From: Bacteroidota bacterium
GTDB lineage: Bacteria; Bacteroidota; Bacteroidia; Chitinophagales; Chitinophagaceae
Direction: 5' to 3'
DNA length: 13,607 nucleotides
Assembly (NCBI GenBank): GCA_023391015.1
Contig: JAEWBT010000134.1
Location: 1-13,607 of the forward strand
Shown here: piece by piece, positions 1-6,323 of the stretch
Position numbering within the stretch: position 1 is the first letter of the stretch
Layout of the letters: every line of letters begins with the position of its first letter
Notes under the pieces: model-generated
What the model was told of the DNA's origin: nothing
Database searches by the model: none
The model's input: only the letters and a program-made list of their open reading frames with translations
Position numbers and translations under genes: made by a program

Positions 1-30
1 GGTACGGGAGCCGCAAGAGCTACATCCCAT
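1..30 (-). CDS. PSP1-domain protein (RicT/YaaT-like), first 10 codons only
   Basis: Reading leftward from an ATG at 30-28 gives MGCSSCGSRT before the window ends. A short Cys/Gly/Ser-rich start of the MGCSSCG type is what I recall for Bacteroidota PSP1-domain proteins, the relatives of Bacillus RicT (YaaT). In Bacillus the ricT gene lies directly downstream of holB, and here holB is the next gene upstream on the same strand, which supports the call. A Bacteroidota-type -7 promoter element lies about 80 bp upstream. Only ten residues are visible, so the identification rests on this start plus gene order; an unrelated cysteine-rich protein cannot be excluded. Confidence 0.45.
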   Translation of the reverse strand, partial: MGCSSCGSRT

Positions 31-108
31 AATTTATGTTCTTTTATAGAGACAACACAACGACAATACGTCGTTTGTTGGAAATTTTACAATCGAAATC
101 GCAATGGG

Positions 109-116
109 CAAAGATA
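109..116 (-). promoter_or_regulatory. Bacteroidota -7 promoter element upstream of the PSP1-type gene
   Basis: On the minus strand this reads TATCTTTG, an exact match to the Bacteroidota -7 consensus TAnnTTTG. The start codon is about 78 bp downstream. A TTTG at 148-145 could be a -33 element, but the gap of 28 bases is longer than usual. The predicted leader contains a small hairpin with arms AACGAC and GTCGTT. Confidence 0.4.
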
Positions 117-197
117 CGATTTTTGAGCGCGCGGTTTGTGGTTGCAAACCGTCTTTTCCTCGCTGATTAACGCAGATGCTTTCGCTGGTGTTGACAA

Positions 198-221
198 TTT
201 TTCCGGAAATTTCCGGAAAAA
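198..221. repeat. 24-bp perfect palindrome made of two abutting TTTCCGGAAA units
   Basis: Five T, CCGG, AAATTT, CCGG and five A read identically on both strands. Its two TTCCGGAA cores start at 201 and 211, exactly 10 bp apart, about one helical turn. It lies about 215 bp downstream of the holB stop. It could fold as a hairpin or be a protein-binding site; the sequence does not decide between these. Confidence 0.7.
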
Positions 222-276
222 CCTTATCGGTTTGGTTGATTGTGCGTCTCGCCGCGTGAAGGATAGAGGCGGCGCC

Positions 277-298
277 CCTTCGACAAGCTCAGGATGAC
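277..298. repeat. Dispersed intergenic repeat, CTTCGACAAGCTCAGGATGA type
   Basis: The core CTTCGACAAGCTCAGGATGA matches from memory a short sequence that recurs in intergenic DNA of many Bacteroidota and other bacteria, usually as one arm of a hairpin. The other arm (TCATCCT) is not clearly present here, so this is probably a partial copy. Its function is unknown. No search could be run. Confidence 0.4.
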
Positions 299-380
299 GG
301 CAAAGCCGAAAGCCCGACCCGGACCCTGACGTAAGGAAGGGGAAGGGGCACGCCCAAAGAAGACAAAAGAGGATTATGTA

Positions 381-403
381 GGGGCGAACCTGCGTGTTCG
401 ACC
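381..403. repeat. Dispersed intergenic hairpin repeat, GGGGCGAACC...GTTCG type
   Basis: GGGCGAAC, a loop of CTGCGT, then GTTCG followed by ACC forms a hairpin with one mismatched position. I recall very similar sequences (GGGCGAAC...GTTCGCCC) as recurrent intergenic repeats in several phyla. It lies about 30 bp downstream of the holB stop on the minus strand. Confidence 0.4.
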
Positions 404-416
404 TTGCAGGCGGAAG

Positions 417-458
417 GCAAAAGAGGTTTCCGGTTTACGCCGCAACGGCCCCTTTTGC
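417..458 (-). terminator. Possible holB terminator hairpin spanning the stop codon
   Basis: GCAAAAGAGG at 417-426 pairs with CCCCTTTTGC at 449-458, nine of ten positions, and the holB stop (435-437) lies in the loop. The arms end in A- and T-runs as in bidirectional terminators, but there is no separate U-tract after the stem. Weak call. Confidence 0.25.
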
Positions 459-1577
459 GATGCGCGCTAGCTGAATCCCCAGCGCGTGCAGTTGGATTTT
501 GGCGTTGGCATTGCCTTCAATGCTGTGGGCAGTGTGGGCCAGCGCCTCCGACATCGCCGAAATGCTTTCTACACTCGTGCTTTTGTGGCCGGCGAGGCGA
601 CGGATAAAATCGGCTTCCTCAGCGGGAAAATGGAGCGGCGCACCGGGCGCATAGTGCTGCACCAGCGCGGCTTGCAACAGGTGGGTGGCGTACTGCAAAA
701 ACGCCCGCGCCGACTCGCGGCCTTGCTTAGAAAGCGTGTCGGCGAAGGTGGTCAGGAAAATGCCTTTGCCGGTGTAGATGGCGTTGAACCAATCGCGGAA
801 CTGCGGGAACAGGTCGTCGCCGCCACCGGCGGCCAGTTGCAGGGCTTCGCCAAAAGAGCCTTCGGCGTTGATGGCTGCCAAGCTTGCCGAGCGGGCGTCG
901 CCCGCGATGCCTTTTTCTTGCAGCGCCGTTATGATTTCGTCGTTGGAGAGGGGCGGCAGGCGCACGGTTTGCACCCGGCTGAGGATGGTGGGCAAAATTT
1001 CTTCGGCGAGGCTGCCGATGAAAATCATATGCGTACCGGCGGGCGGCTCCTCAATCAGTTTGAGAAGCATATTGCCTTCCTTGTCAAGGTACTCGGCCCC
1101 CCAGAGGATGAGTACTTTTTTATCGCCCTCGAAGGGTTTGAAAGAAAGCTTTTCAATGATTTTGCGACACTCGGCAGCGGGAATATTGCCTTGCTTGTTA
1201 CCTGCGTCAATGGCCTGGAGCCAGTTGTAGATGGTGTCGTAGGCGTTGTGATGGACGAATTTCCGGAATTCTTTCCCAAAAACGTCGGCGGTAAGGTTCT
1301 CGCTTTTCACCTTTTCGGGCTTGATCACCGGATAGGAAAGATGCAGGTCGGGATGCTCCAGACGCGCCATTTTTCCACAAGCCGGGCAACTGCCACACGA
1401 GTCGGTTTCCGTGGGCTTTTCGCAGAAAAGATATTGCGCCACAGCCAGCGCCAAGGGCAGCCCGCCGGTGCCTTCCCGGCCTAAAAGCAGCATGGCATGC
1501 GGCAATTTTCCGGAAATTACCGCATGGATAATGCCGTTTTTGGCCGCTTGCTGACCGACTACCTCCCGGAATTGCAT
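435..1577 (-). CDS. holB: DNA polymerase III subunit delta'
   Basis: This is the clamp-loader subunit that, with delta and gamma/tau, opens the sliding clamp and places it on DNA. The 380-residue protein has the AAA+ fold of the family: the start QFREVVGQ, a P-loop-like GREGTGGL at residues 33-40 that lacks the catalytic Lys, a four-cysteine zinc module (Cys52, 61, 64, 67), LIEEPPAGT at 174-182, and LSRVQTVRL at 199-207 in the place of the SRC sensor motif. Loss of the Walker lysine is normal for delta', which does not hydrolyse ATP. The ATG at 1577 gives the usual family start. The DUF2147 gene ends 10 bp upstream on the same strand, so the two may be co-transcribed. The predicted PSP1-type gene follows downstream, as ricT follows holB in Bacillus. 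Confidence 0.95.
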   Translation of the reverse strand: MQFREVVGQQAAKNGIIHAVISGKLPHAMLLLGREGTGGLPLALAVAQYLFCEKPTETDSCGSCPACGKMARLEHPDLHLSYPVIKPEKVKSENLTADVFGKEFRKFVHHNAYDTIYNWLQAIDAGNKQGNIPAAECRKIIEKLSFKPFEGDKKVLILWGAEYLDKEGNMLLKLIEEPPAGTHMIFIGSLAEEILPTILSRVQTVRLPPLSNDEIITALQEKGIAGDARSASLAAINAEGSFGEALQLAAGGGDDLFPQFRDWFNAIYTGKGIFLTTFADTLSKQGRESARAFLQYATHLLQAALVQHYAPGAPLHFPAEEADFIRRLAGHKSTSVESISAMSEALAHTAHSIEGNANAKIQLHALGIQLARIAKGAVAA

Positions 1578-1587
1578 AGAAATAACT

Positions 1588-2046
1588 TTAGTTTGAAACG
1601 CGTTTCCAGATCACCGATTTGCCAATCAGGGAAAAGCCTACAAAGCCGCGCATCGTGAGTTGTTTATTGGAATTGACCGTTACCTTGCAGCTATAGGTTT
1701 TACCGCTGCTTGGGTCGTAGGCTTTGCCATCTTCATAATCGTTTTTCTCGGCATGTCGCAGGCCGGTTATGATATTGATACCCAAAAGCGGACGGGTGCG
1801 CAAGGCTTCGTTAGGATTGTGTTTATCTTTCCTAGTTTCCATTCCTTCACCGTTTTTTGGCGCAAACCAAATCAGTTTAGCGCTGTAAAAGCCGCCGGAT
1901 TTATGGAATTGAATTTTTGAATCGCCTTTTTCAGTGGTCCAAACGCCTTCAATAGGAAACGACTGCGCATACACGACAGGCGATGCGCCGCAGATAAGTA
2001 AAGAAAGAGTCGCCGTTTTAAGGGCAGAAGAAAGAATCCATTGCAT
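1588..2046 (-). CDS. Secreted DUF2147 family protein
   Basis: A 152-residue exported protein of unknown function. Residues 1-27 form a signal peptide (hydrophobic LSLLICGASPVVY, likely cleavage AYA/QS at 27-28). The mature part shows DUF2147 hallmarks: IEGVWTTEKGDSKIQF at 32-47, HNP at 77-79, an R-P-LLG turn near 85-89, YDPSSGKTY at 110-118, and the closing MRGFVGFSLIGKSVIWKR at 132-149. The family is predicted to fold as a small lipocalin-like beta-barrel in the periplasm. It is 10 bp upstream of holB, although no functional link is apparent. A hairpin in its 5' flank (2057-2086) separates it from the small membrane-protein gene upstream. Confidence 0.85.
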   Translation of the reverse strand: MQWILSSALKTATLSLLICGASPVVYAQSFPIEGVWTTEKGDSKIQFHKSGGFYSAKLIWFAPKNGEGMETRKDKHNPNEALRTRPLLGINIITGLRHAEKNDYEDGKAYDPSSGKTYSCKVTVNSNKQLTMRGFVGFSLIGKSVIWKRVSN

Positions 2047-2056
2047 AGAAGAAAGC

Positions 2057-2086
2057 CCGCTGATTTTATGGGATAAAGGTCAGCGG
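2057..2086 (-). terminator. Hairpin between the small CxxC protein gene and the DUF2147 gene
   Basis: CCGCTGA (2057-2063) pairs perfectly with TCAGCGG (2080-2086), and TTTAT/ATAAA can pair inside. On the minus strand the stem is followed by the pyrimidine-rich GCTTTCTTCT. It lies just after the stop at 2103, so it is most simply the terminator of that small gene. The T-tract is imperfect. Confidence 0.4.
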
Positions 2087-2102
2087 AAAGAAAGTAGCCG
2101 TG

Positions 2103-2324
2103 CTACCCCACGCTCCGGTTGCGCCGCCACCACACATAACCAATACTACCCATAGCAATTAAGGGTACAGCAGCTAAATAAATAATACCGCCATTAAGCC
2201 CCCGGGCGCTTTTGGCATCCAGCTCCGAAGCGGTTTTGGTACACACACTGCATCCCTGCGCAAAGGCACTGTTGGCAGCGGGCGCAGCACTGAAAAGCAG
2301 AACCGAAAAAAGTAGTTTTTTCAT
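2103..2324 (-). CDS. Small exported one-TM protein with a CxxC motif
   Basis: The 73-residue product starts MKKLLFSVLLFSAAPAANSAFAQ, a typical signal peptide, followed at once by GCSVCTK (Cys25 and Cys28). A membrane segment follows at about 46-66 (GIIYLAAVPLIAMGSIGYVWW), with the basic tail RRNRSVG. Topology would place the CxxC pair outside the cytoplasm. I know no named family. Short Cys-x-x-Cys membrane proteins of this kind often sit at the end of Bacteroidota cytochrome oxidase assembly clusters after SCO and DUF420, so a role in copper or thiol handling for the oxidase is a reasonable inference, not shown. The start at 2324 was chosen because it begins a clean signal peptide; the frame stays open upstream to 2612 but would overlap the divergent patatin gene. 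Confidence 0.75.
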   Translation of the reverse strand: MKKLLFSVLLFSAAPAANSAFAQGCSVCTKTASELDAKSARGLNGGIIYLAAVPLIAMGSIGYVWWRRNRSVG

Positions 2325-2460
2325 AGCAGCCTTAAAGGTAGGAAAACAAACAGACACCGGATGGGTTGAACCGGCAACAGCCCCTCCGGCAAAAACTTTG
2401 CCGACAGGTAACGGTACGTCTTTTGCGAAAGGGAAAGCCAACGCTTTTTCTTTTCTGTTT

Positions 2461-4725
2461 ATGCGCGCACTTTCTACGCTGCTGCTAGTCGTTTTTCTTT
2501 GGGCAATACCGGAAACGGCTTTCCCGCAAACGCCGGGCCGGCCCAAAATCGGCCTTACGCTGAGTGGTGGCGGGGCCAAAGGCCTGGCCCATATCGGGCT
2601 CTTAAAAGCCATTGACTCTGCCGGACTTAAGGTGGATTATCTCACCGGCACGAGCATGGGCGCGGTGGTGGGTGCGATGTATGCCATTGGCTACAGCGGC
2701 GCCGAGATTGAAGCCATTGCCCGCACCACCGACTGGGATCTGCTGCTGAGCAATCAGGTGGCGCTGCGCAATCTGACGATGGAAGAAAAAAGAAACTACG
2801 GCAAATATCCGCTGGAGTTTGCTTTTAAAGAAGGGCGTCCGCAACTGCCCGCCGGTGTACTGGCCGGGCAAGAGCTGTGGCTCAAGCTGGCCAAAGTGTA
2901 TTTTCCGGCCCACAATCAACCCGACTTCAACCGGTTTCCGATTCCGTTTAAATGCATTGCCACTGATATCGCAAAAGGAGAAGGCGTGGTTTTGGATTCC
3001 GGCAACCTGGCGATGGCGGTGCGGGCTTCGATGGCAATTCCTACAGTTTTTACGGCGGTAGATATCAATGGCCGGCGATTGGTGGATGGCAGCATTATCC
3101 GCAATTTTCCGGTGGAAGATGTCCGGAAAATGGGTGCCGATTTTGTGATTGGCAGTACGGTTTCCGGCGGCCTGGCGACAAAAGAAGAACTCAAATCGCT
3201 GGTAGATGTGCTTTTCCAGCTGGCTTTTCTTAAAGAGGCCGAGGATTATAAAAAGCAGGTGCCTTTGTGTGATATATTTATCCAGCAACCCATCGACAAT
3301 TTTTCGACCGGATCTTTTGGGGATGCGGCCGCCATTATCGACTCCGGCATTGCTGAGGGCGCGCGCCGTTTTGCACAAATAAAAAGCCTGGCCGATTCTA
3401 TCAACGGCCGTTGGGGCGCGCAACCGCTGGCCTATGAGCGGCCTTTAAAGGCAAAAGATTCTGTTTACATTACCGCACTGGAAGTAAACGGACTGGAGAA
3501 AACCACATTGCCGGAATTCCGGAATAATACGGGTTTTGAAATCCATAAATCCTATACTGACAGTACGCTGAATACCCTTATCCGGAAGGCGGCCGGCTCG
3601 CGCTCCTATCAAAGTATCTACTACTCGCTTCAGCCAACGGCGGCAGATTCCAGCAGCAAGAAAATCGTTTTCGACCTGATCGAAAATCCAAGTTCGCACA
3701 CGCAGCTGGGGATCAATTACAATTCTTTTGCCGGTATCAGCCTGCTGCTAAACCTGACCGGCCGGAACGTTCTTTTTCCTTATTCCAAAAGCAGTCTGAC
3801 CCTGAATATTGGCGAAAACATGCGGGCCAAAGCCGAGCATGCCCAGTATTATTCCTATATCCAAAACGTGGGGCTGTTTACCAAGGCGCAGTTCGAAAGT
3901 TTTAAAACCAACACCTTTACCGACGGGCAGCGCAACGGCCAATACCGGCAGCTTTATTTTTTGGGAGAAAGCAAAGCGATGTACACCGGCAACCGCAATT
4001 TTGATTATGGCATCGGCGGGCGGTATGAGCACATCTACTTCAAACCGCTGGTGCAAACCGCAGCAGACGTCCGGGGCAAAAATGCTTTTTTCTCTTTTTT
4101 CGGGCAAGCCAACGTCAACACGCTCGACCAATACAGCTATCCCAACAGCGGCGTGCGGATCTCTTTGGAAGGCGCACAAGTCTTCCGCCAATCGCCGCGC
4201 GTGGATTTTGAAGCCTTTGGTACTGCCATGCAGCCCCCGCCCGACAGCAATCGCTATACCGAAACCGCTGGCTATCAGCGCCTGGTGCTTCATGCGGAAT
4301 CCTACCGGAAAATTCACCCCAAATGGGTGGTACAGGGGCAACTTCAGTCAGGCGTTAATTTCAACACAACCGGCAGCCTGGCCAATAACTTCCAGCTGGG
4401 TGGCCTCACGCGAACCATGCGCAACCAGATTTTGTTTGCCGGAGCTGAGGAAGGAACCGAAAGCACACCTTCGGTGGTGGCCTTTTCGCTGGGCCTGCGC
4501 TACAATTTCGCCAAAGATTTTTATGCCCTGCTGCGCACCAATGGCGCAGTGTATGACTTTCTGGGGAGCGGCGGCAGTTGGAATGCCAAAAAGTTTTTAT
4601 CCGGCCACGCGCTTACGCTGGCTTACAACTCTACCCTTGGCCCCATCGAAATCAGCGTGGCCTACCGCGACCGCGATCGCAAAGTGCTCACGTATGTAAA
4701 CCTTGGAATCCCGTTTTATTATTAA
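2461..4725 (+). CDS. Outer-membrane patatin-like phospholipase with POTRA and beta-barrel (PlpD-like)
   Basis: The 754-residue protein is a predicted phospholipase/lipid acyl hydrolase. Residues 1-23 are a signal peptide (RALSTLLLVVFLWAIPETAF). The patatin domain (about 28-320) has the oxyanion-hole loop SGGGAKG (35-41), the nucleophile elbow GTSMG with Ser65, and the catalytic Asp209 in VDGS. Residues about 335-410 resemble a single POTRA repeat (ITALEVNGLEKTTL...IVFDLIENP). The rest (about 415-754) has the alternating pattern of an Omp85/bacterial surface antigen barrel and ends in GIPFYY, an aromatic C-terminus typical of outer-membrane barrels. This layout matches the PlpD type Vd group. 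The ATG at 2461 was chosen for its signal peptide. It is divergent from the small CxxC gene across 136 bp, where AAACTTTG (2393-2400) is a weak -7 candidate. Confidence 0.93.
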   Translation: MRALSTLLLVVFLWAIPETAFPQTPGRPKIGLTLSGGGAKGLAHIGLLKAIDSAGLKVDYLTGTSMGAVVGAMYAIGYSGAEIEAIARTTDWDLLLSNQVALRNLTMEEKRNYGKYPLEFAFKEGRPQLPAGVLAGQELWLKLAKVYFPAHNQPDFNRFPIPFKCIATDIAKGEGVVLDSGNLAMAVRASMAIPTVFTAVDINGRRLVDGSIIRNFPVEDVRKMGADFVIGSTVSGGLATKEELKSLVDVLFQLAFLKEAEDYKKQVPLCDIFIQQPIDNFSTGSFGDAAAIIDSGIAEGARRFAQIKSLADSINGRWGAQPLAYERPLKAKDSVYITALEVNGLEKTTLPEFRNNTGFEIHKSYTDSTLNTLIRKAAGSRSYQSIYYSLQPTAADSSSKKIVFDLIENPSSHTQLGINYNSFAGISLLLNLTGRNVLFPYSKSSLTLNIGENMRAKAEHAQYYSYIQNVGLFTKAQFESFKTNTFTDGQRNGQYRQLYFLGESKAMYTGNRNFDYGIGGRYEHIYFKPLVQTAADVRGKNAFFSFFGQANVNTLDQYSYPNSGVRISLEGAQVFRQSPRVDFEAFGTAMQPPPDSNRYTETAGYQRLVLHAESYRKIHPKWVVQGQLQSGVNFNTTGSLANNFQLGGLTRTMRNQILFAGAEEGTESTPSVVAFSLGLRYNFAKDFYALLRTNGAVYDFLGSGGSWNAKKFLSGHALTLAYNSTLGPIEISVAYRDRDRKVLTYVNLGIPFYY

Positions 4726-4751
4726 GAACCAAAGCGTCTTTACTACTGATT

Positions 4752-4787
4752 TTTCCGGAAACAGGCCCCGATTTTCCGGAAATTTTT
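4752..4787 (+). terminator. Terminator of the patatin gene formed by two TTTCCGGAAA copies
   Basis: TTTCCGGAAA at 4752-4761 and 4773-4782 can pair as a perfect 10-bp stem with an 11-nt loop, followed on the plus strand by TTTTT (4783-4787). This is a good intrinsic terminator for the patatin gene, which ends 26 bp upstream. The T-tract overlaps the stop codon of the converging DUF420 gene. Confidence 0.6.
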
Positions 4788-5385
4788 ACACGCCCACCGG
4801 TGTGTAGTAGGGACTGATCATCAGGTAGATGACCGGGCCCGTAATGCTTACATACAGCCACAGCGGCCAGGTATAGCGGGCCAGTTTCCGGTGTTTTTCA
4901 TACTCACCCGTCAGCGCGCGGTAGGCCGTAAAAAGAATAAACGGCAGGATAATGGCCGCCAGCAGGATGTGGGTGATTAGCAAAATAAAATACACCAGTC
5001 GCAGGTTGCCAACGGCAGCGATCTCGGCTGCATCCACAATACCATCCAGGTTGCGGTCGCCAAAGCGGGTGTCGCCGGCAAGCAAATGGTGGGCGATATA
5101 AGAAATTAAAAATAAAACCGAAAGCCCGATAGCTGCCAGCATCACCTTTTTATGCGCTACATAATTCCGGTTTTTAGCGGTTACCAATCCGGCGATTAAA
5201 AGCACCGAAACCAGGCTGTTGATAACGGCATTAACGAGCGCAAAGATGTGAATATCGAAGCCAAGCGAGACATTCAACTGAATTTTGGAAAGCGTTACCA
5301 CCGCTATAAAGACGATAATAGAAACGGCAAAAATCAGTATCCGGGCGTTGCGGTCGGACTTGGGGAGAACAGGATTGGGATACAC
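4786..5385 (-). CDS. DUF420 (CtaM/YozB-like) oxidase assembly membrane protein with an EF-hand-like loop
   Basis: This 199-residue protein has five predicted TM segments (about 15-33, 45-68, 80-99, 129-152, 172-192) and the conserved histidines of DUF420 (His46, 78, 99, 100, 139, 165). DUF420 includes CtaM, needed to mature aa3-type oxidase in Staphylococcus aureus, which fits the neighbouring oxidase genes. Basic residues put the N-terminus inside and the 100-128 loop outside. That loop holds DRNLDGIVDAAE (110-121), matching the EF-hand calcium loop at positions 1, 3, 5, 6, 9 and 12. The start codon is GTG; an in-frame TAA lies nine bases upstream, so no longer form is possible. It is the last gene of the oxidase cluster, 77 bp after the hydrolase gene, and converges with the patatin gene. 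Confidence 0.88.
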   Translation of the reverse strand: MYPNPVLPKSDRNARILIFAVSIIVFIAVVTLSKIQLNVSLGFDIHIFALVNAVINSLVSVLLIAGLVTAKNRNYVAHKKVMLAAIGLSVLFLISYIAHHLLAGDTRFGDRNLDGIVDAAEIAAVGNLRLVYFILLITHILLAAIILPFILFTAYRALTGEYEKHRKLARYTWPLWLYVSITGPVIYLMISPYYTPVGV

Positions 5386-5462
5386 GGTTCTTTAGTAGAT
5401 TTCGTTTAATAAAATAGGGAAAGGATAACGCCGGACTTCCCGGAATTTTTCTGGATAATCGC

Positions 5463-6269
5463 TCAGGGCGTGGCAGACGGCAATTGCGGGCTATGATCCA
5501 GAATCCAAGTATAAATATGGCGATAAATAGCCGGGCTTTTCCAAGGCAGCAAGCGGGGAACATGCCCTGCCCCTTTCATTAAAACAAGCTGATGGGGAAC
5601 CCCCTGTGCCTCCAACGCCGCAGCAAGCGTAGTTGCCTGCGACATATCTACTGCACGATCCTTAGTGCCCTGAAAAAGAAGCGTAGGAACTGGCTGAATA
5701 TGGAATAGCGGACTTGCCTGTTTGAAGATTTCGGCATCGGCAGGCTGGTCCAACCGCGCCCCCGTAATCTGCTCAACAATATTTCGCGAAGCCTTATAAA
5801 ACGGACTTTCAAAGTAAGTTTGAGTGTAAAAGTCTGTTGGGCTGCTAAGCGAAATGATCCCGGCAATCTTTGCCGGATGCTGGTAACCATAGAGCAAAGC
5901 CAGATGTCCGCCGGCACTCTCGCCCAGTAAAAAGTAAGCGCTGCTATTGCCAAACTGTTGCATCACCTTTTCCAACATTTGCACAGCCAAGGTCACGTCT
6001 TCCAGCTGCTCGCGGTAACGCACCCCTTCACCTGCCAGTCGGTAGTTTATATTAAAGGAAGCAAGACCTTTCCGGTACAGCATTTTTTGAATACCATCCA
6101 TCCAACTCTTGTTGCCATAGCGCCATCCTCCACCATGCACGATCAGCACCCATTTGGTTTGATTGTCCACCGATTCAGGCACCGCGACATTGGCTACCTG
6201 ACGGGCATGAGGTCCGTAGGAAACATTACGTGTTATTTTACCCGGAACAATTTCTTTGAGTGCGTCCAT
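5463..6269 (-). CDS. Alpha/beta hydrolase, esterase/lipase (BD-FAE-like)
   Basis: A 268-residue serine hydrolase of the HGGG class. Visible features are the oxyanion-hole motif HGGGW at 45-49, the nucleophile elbow GESAGG with Ser118, a likely acid Asp204 in GTKD, and His236 in GAGH, which completes the triad. The overall pattern resembles carboxylesterases of the BD-FAE/arylformamidase group; the substrate cannot be told. From the ATG at 6269 there is no signal peptide. However, the frame is open back to the SCO stop codon at 6324-6326, and the intervening codons read IDFTLFITSSLSTCQLSF, which is hydrophobic; no standard start codon is present there. It lies between SCO and DUF420 on the same strand (54 and 77 bp gaps), so it is probably in the oxidase operon although the family has no known oxidase role. 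Confidence 0.88.
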   Translation of the reverse strand: MDALKEIVPGKITRNVSYGPHARQVANVAVPESVDNQTKWVLIVHGGGWRYGNKSWMDGIQKMLYRKGLASFNINYRLAGEGVRYREQLEDVTLAVQMLEKVMQQFGNSSAYFLLGESAGGHLALLYGYQHPAKIAGIISLSSPTDFYTQTYFESPFYKASRNIVEQITGARLDQPADAEIFKQASPLFHIQPVPTLLFQGTKDRAVDMSQATTLAAALEAQGVPHQLVLMKGAGHVPRLLPWKSPAIYRHIYTWILDHSPQLPSATP

Positions 6270-6323
6270 GAAACTGAGCTGACAAGTTGAAAGCGAACTG
6301 GTTATGAAAAGGGTAAAATCAAT

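Larger units (their letters stand above)
31..434. other. Repeat-rich intergenic region between holB and the PSP1-type gene
   Basis: This 404-bp stretch holds no convincing gene on either strand. It contains the promoter element of the leftward gene, a 24-bp perfect palindrome at 198-221, and two short sequences between 277 and 403 that resemble widespread intergenic repeats, each listed separately. The GC-rich 270-360 part has no coding character that I can see. Confidence 0.6.

Noticed and set aside
404..607. Short plus-strand open frame over the end of holB
   Set aside because: No family resemblance, and it overlaps the conserved holB C-terminus.
486..1484. Long plus-strand open frame (332 codons) opposite holB
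   Set aside because: It is fully antisense to a confidently identified holB, has odd composition and no recognisable domain; high GC and codon bias leave the complementary frame open.
2212..2460. Upstream extension of the patatin gene to an earlier ATG
   Set aside because: It would overlap the signal-peptide gene at 2103-2324 on the other strand and bury the patatin's own signal peptide at 2461.
2325..2612. Upstream extension of the small CxxC gene
   Set aside because: The extension is unlike a protein domain, runs antisense into the patatin gene, and the ATG at 2324 starts a clean signal peptide.
3809..4699. 296-codon plus-strand open frame inside the patatin barrel region
   Set aside because: It is an alternative frame of the patatin gene, rich in Pro, Arg and Trp, with no domain.
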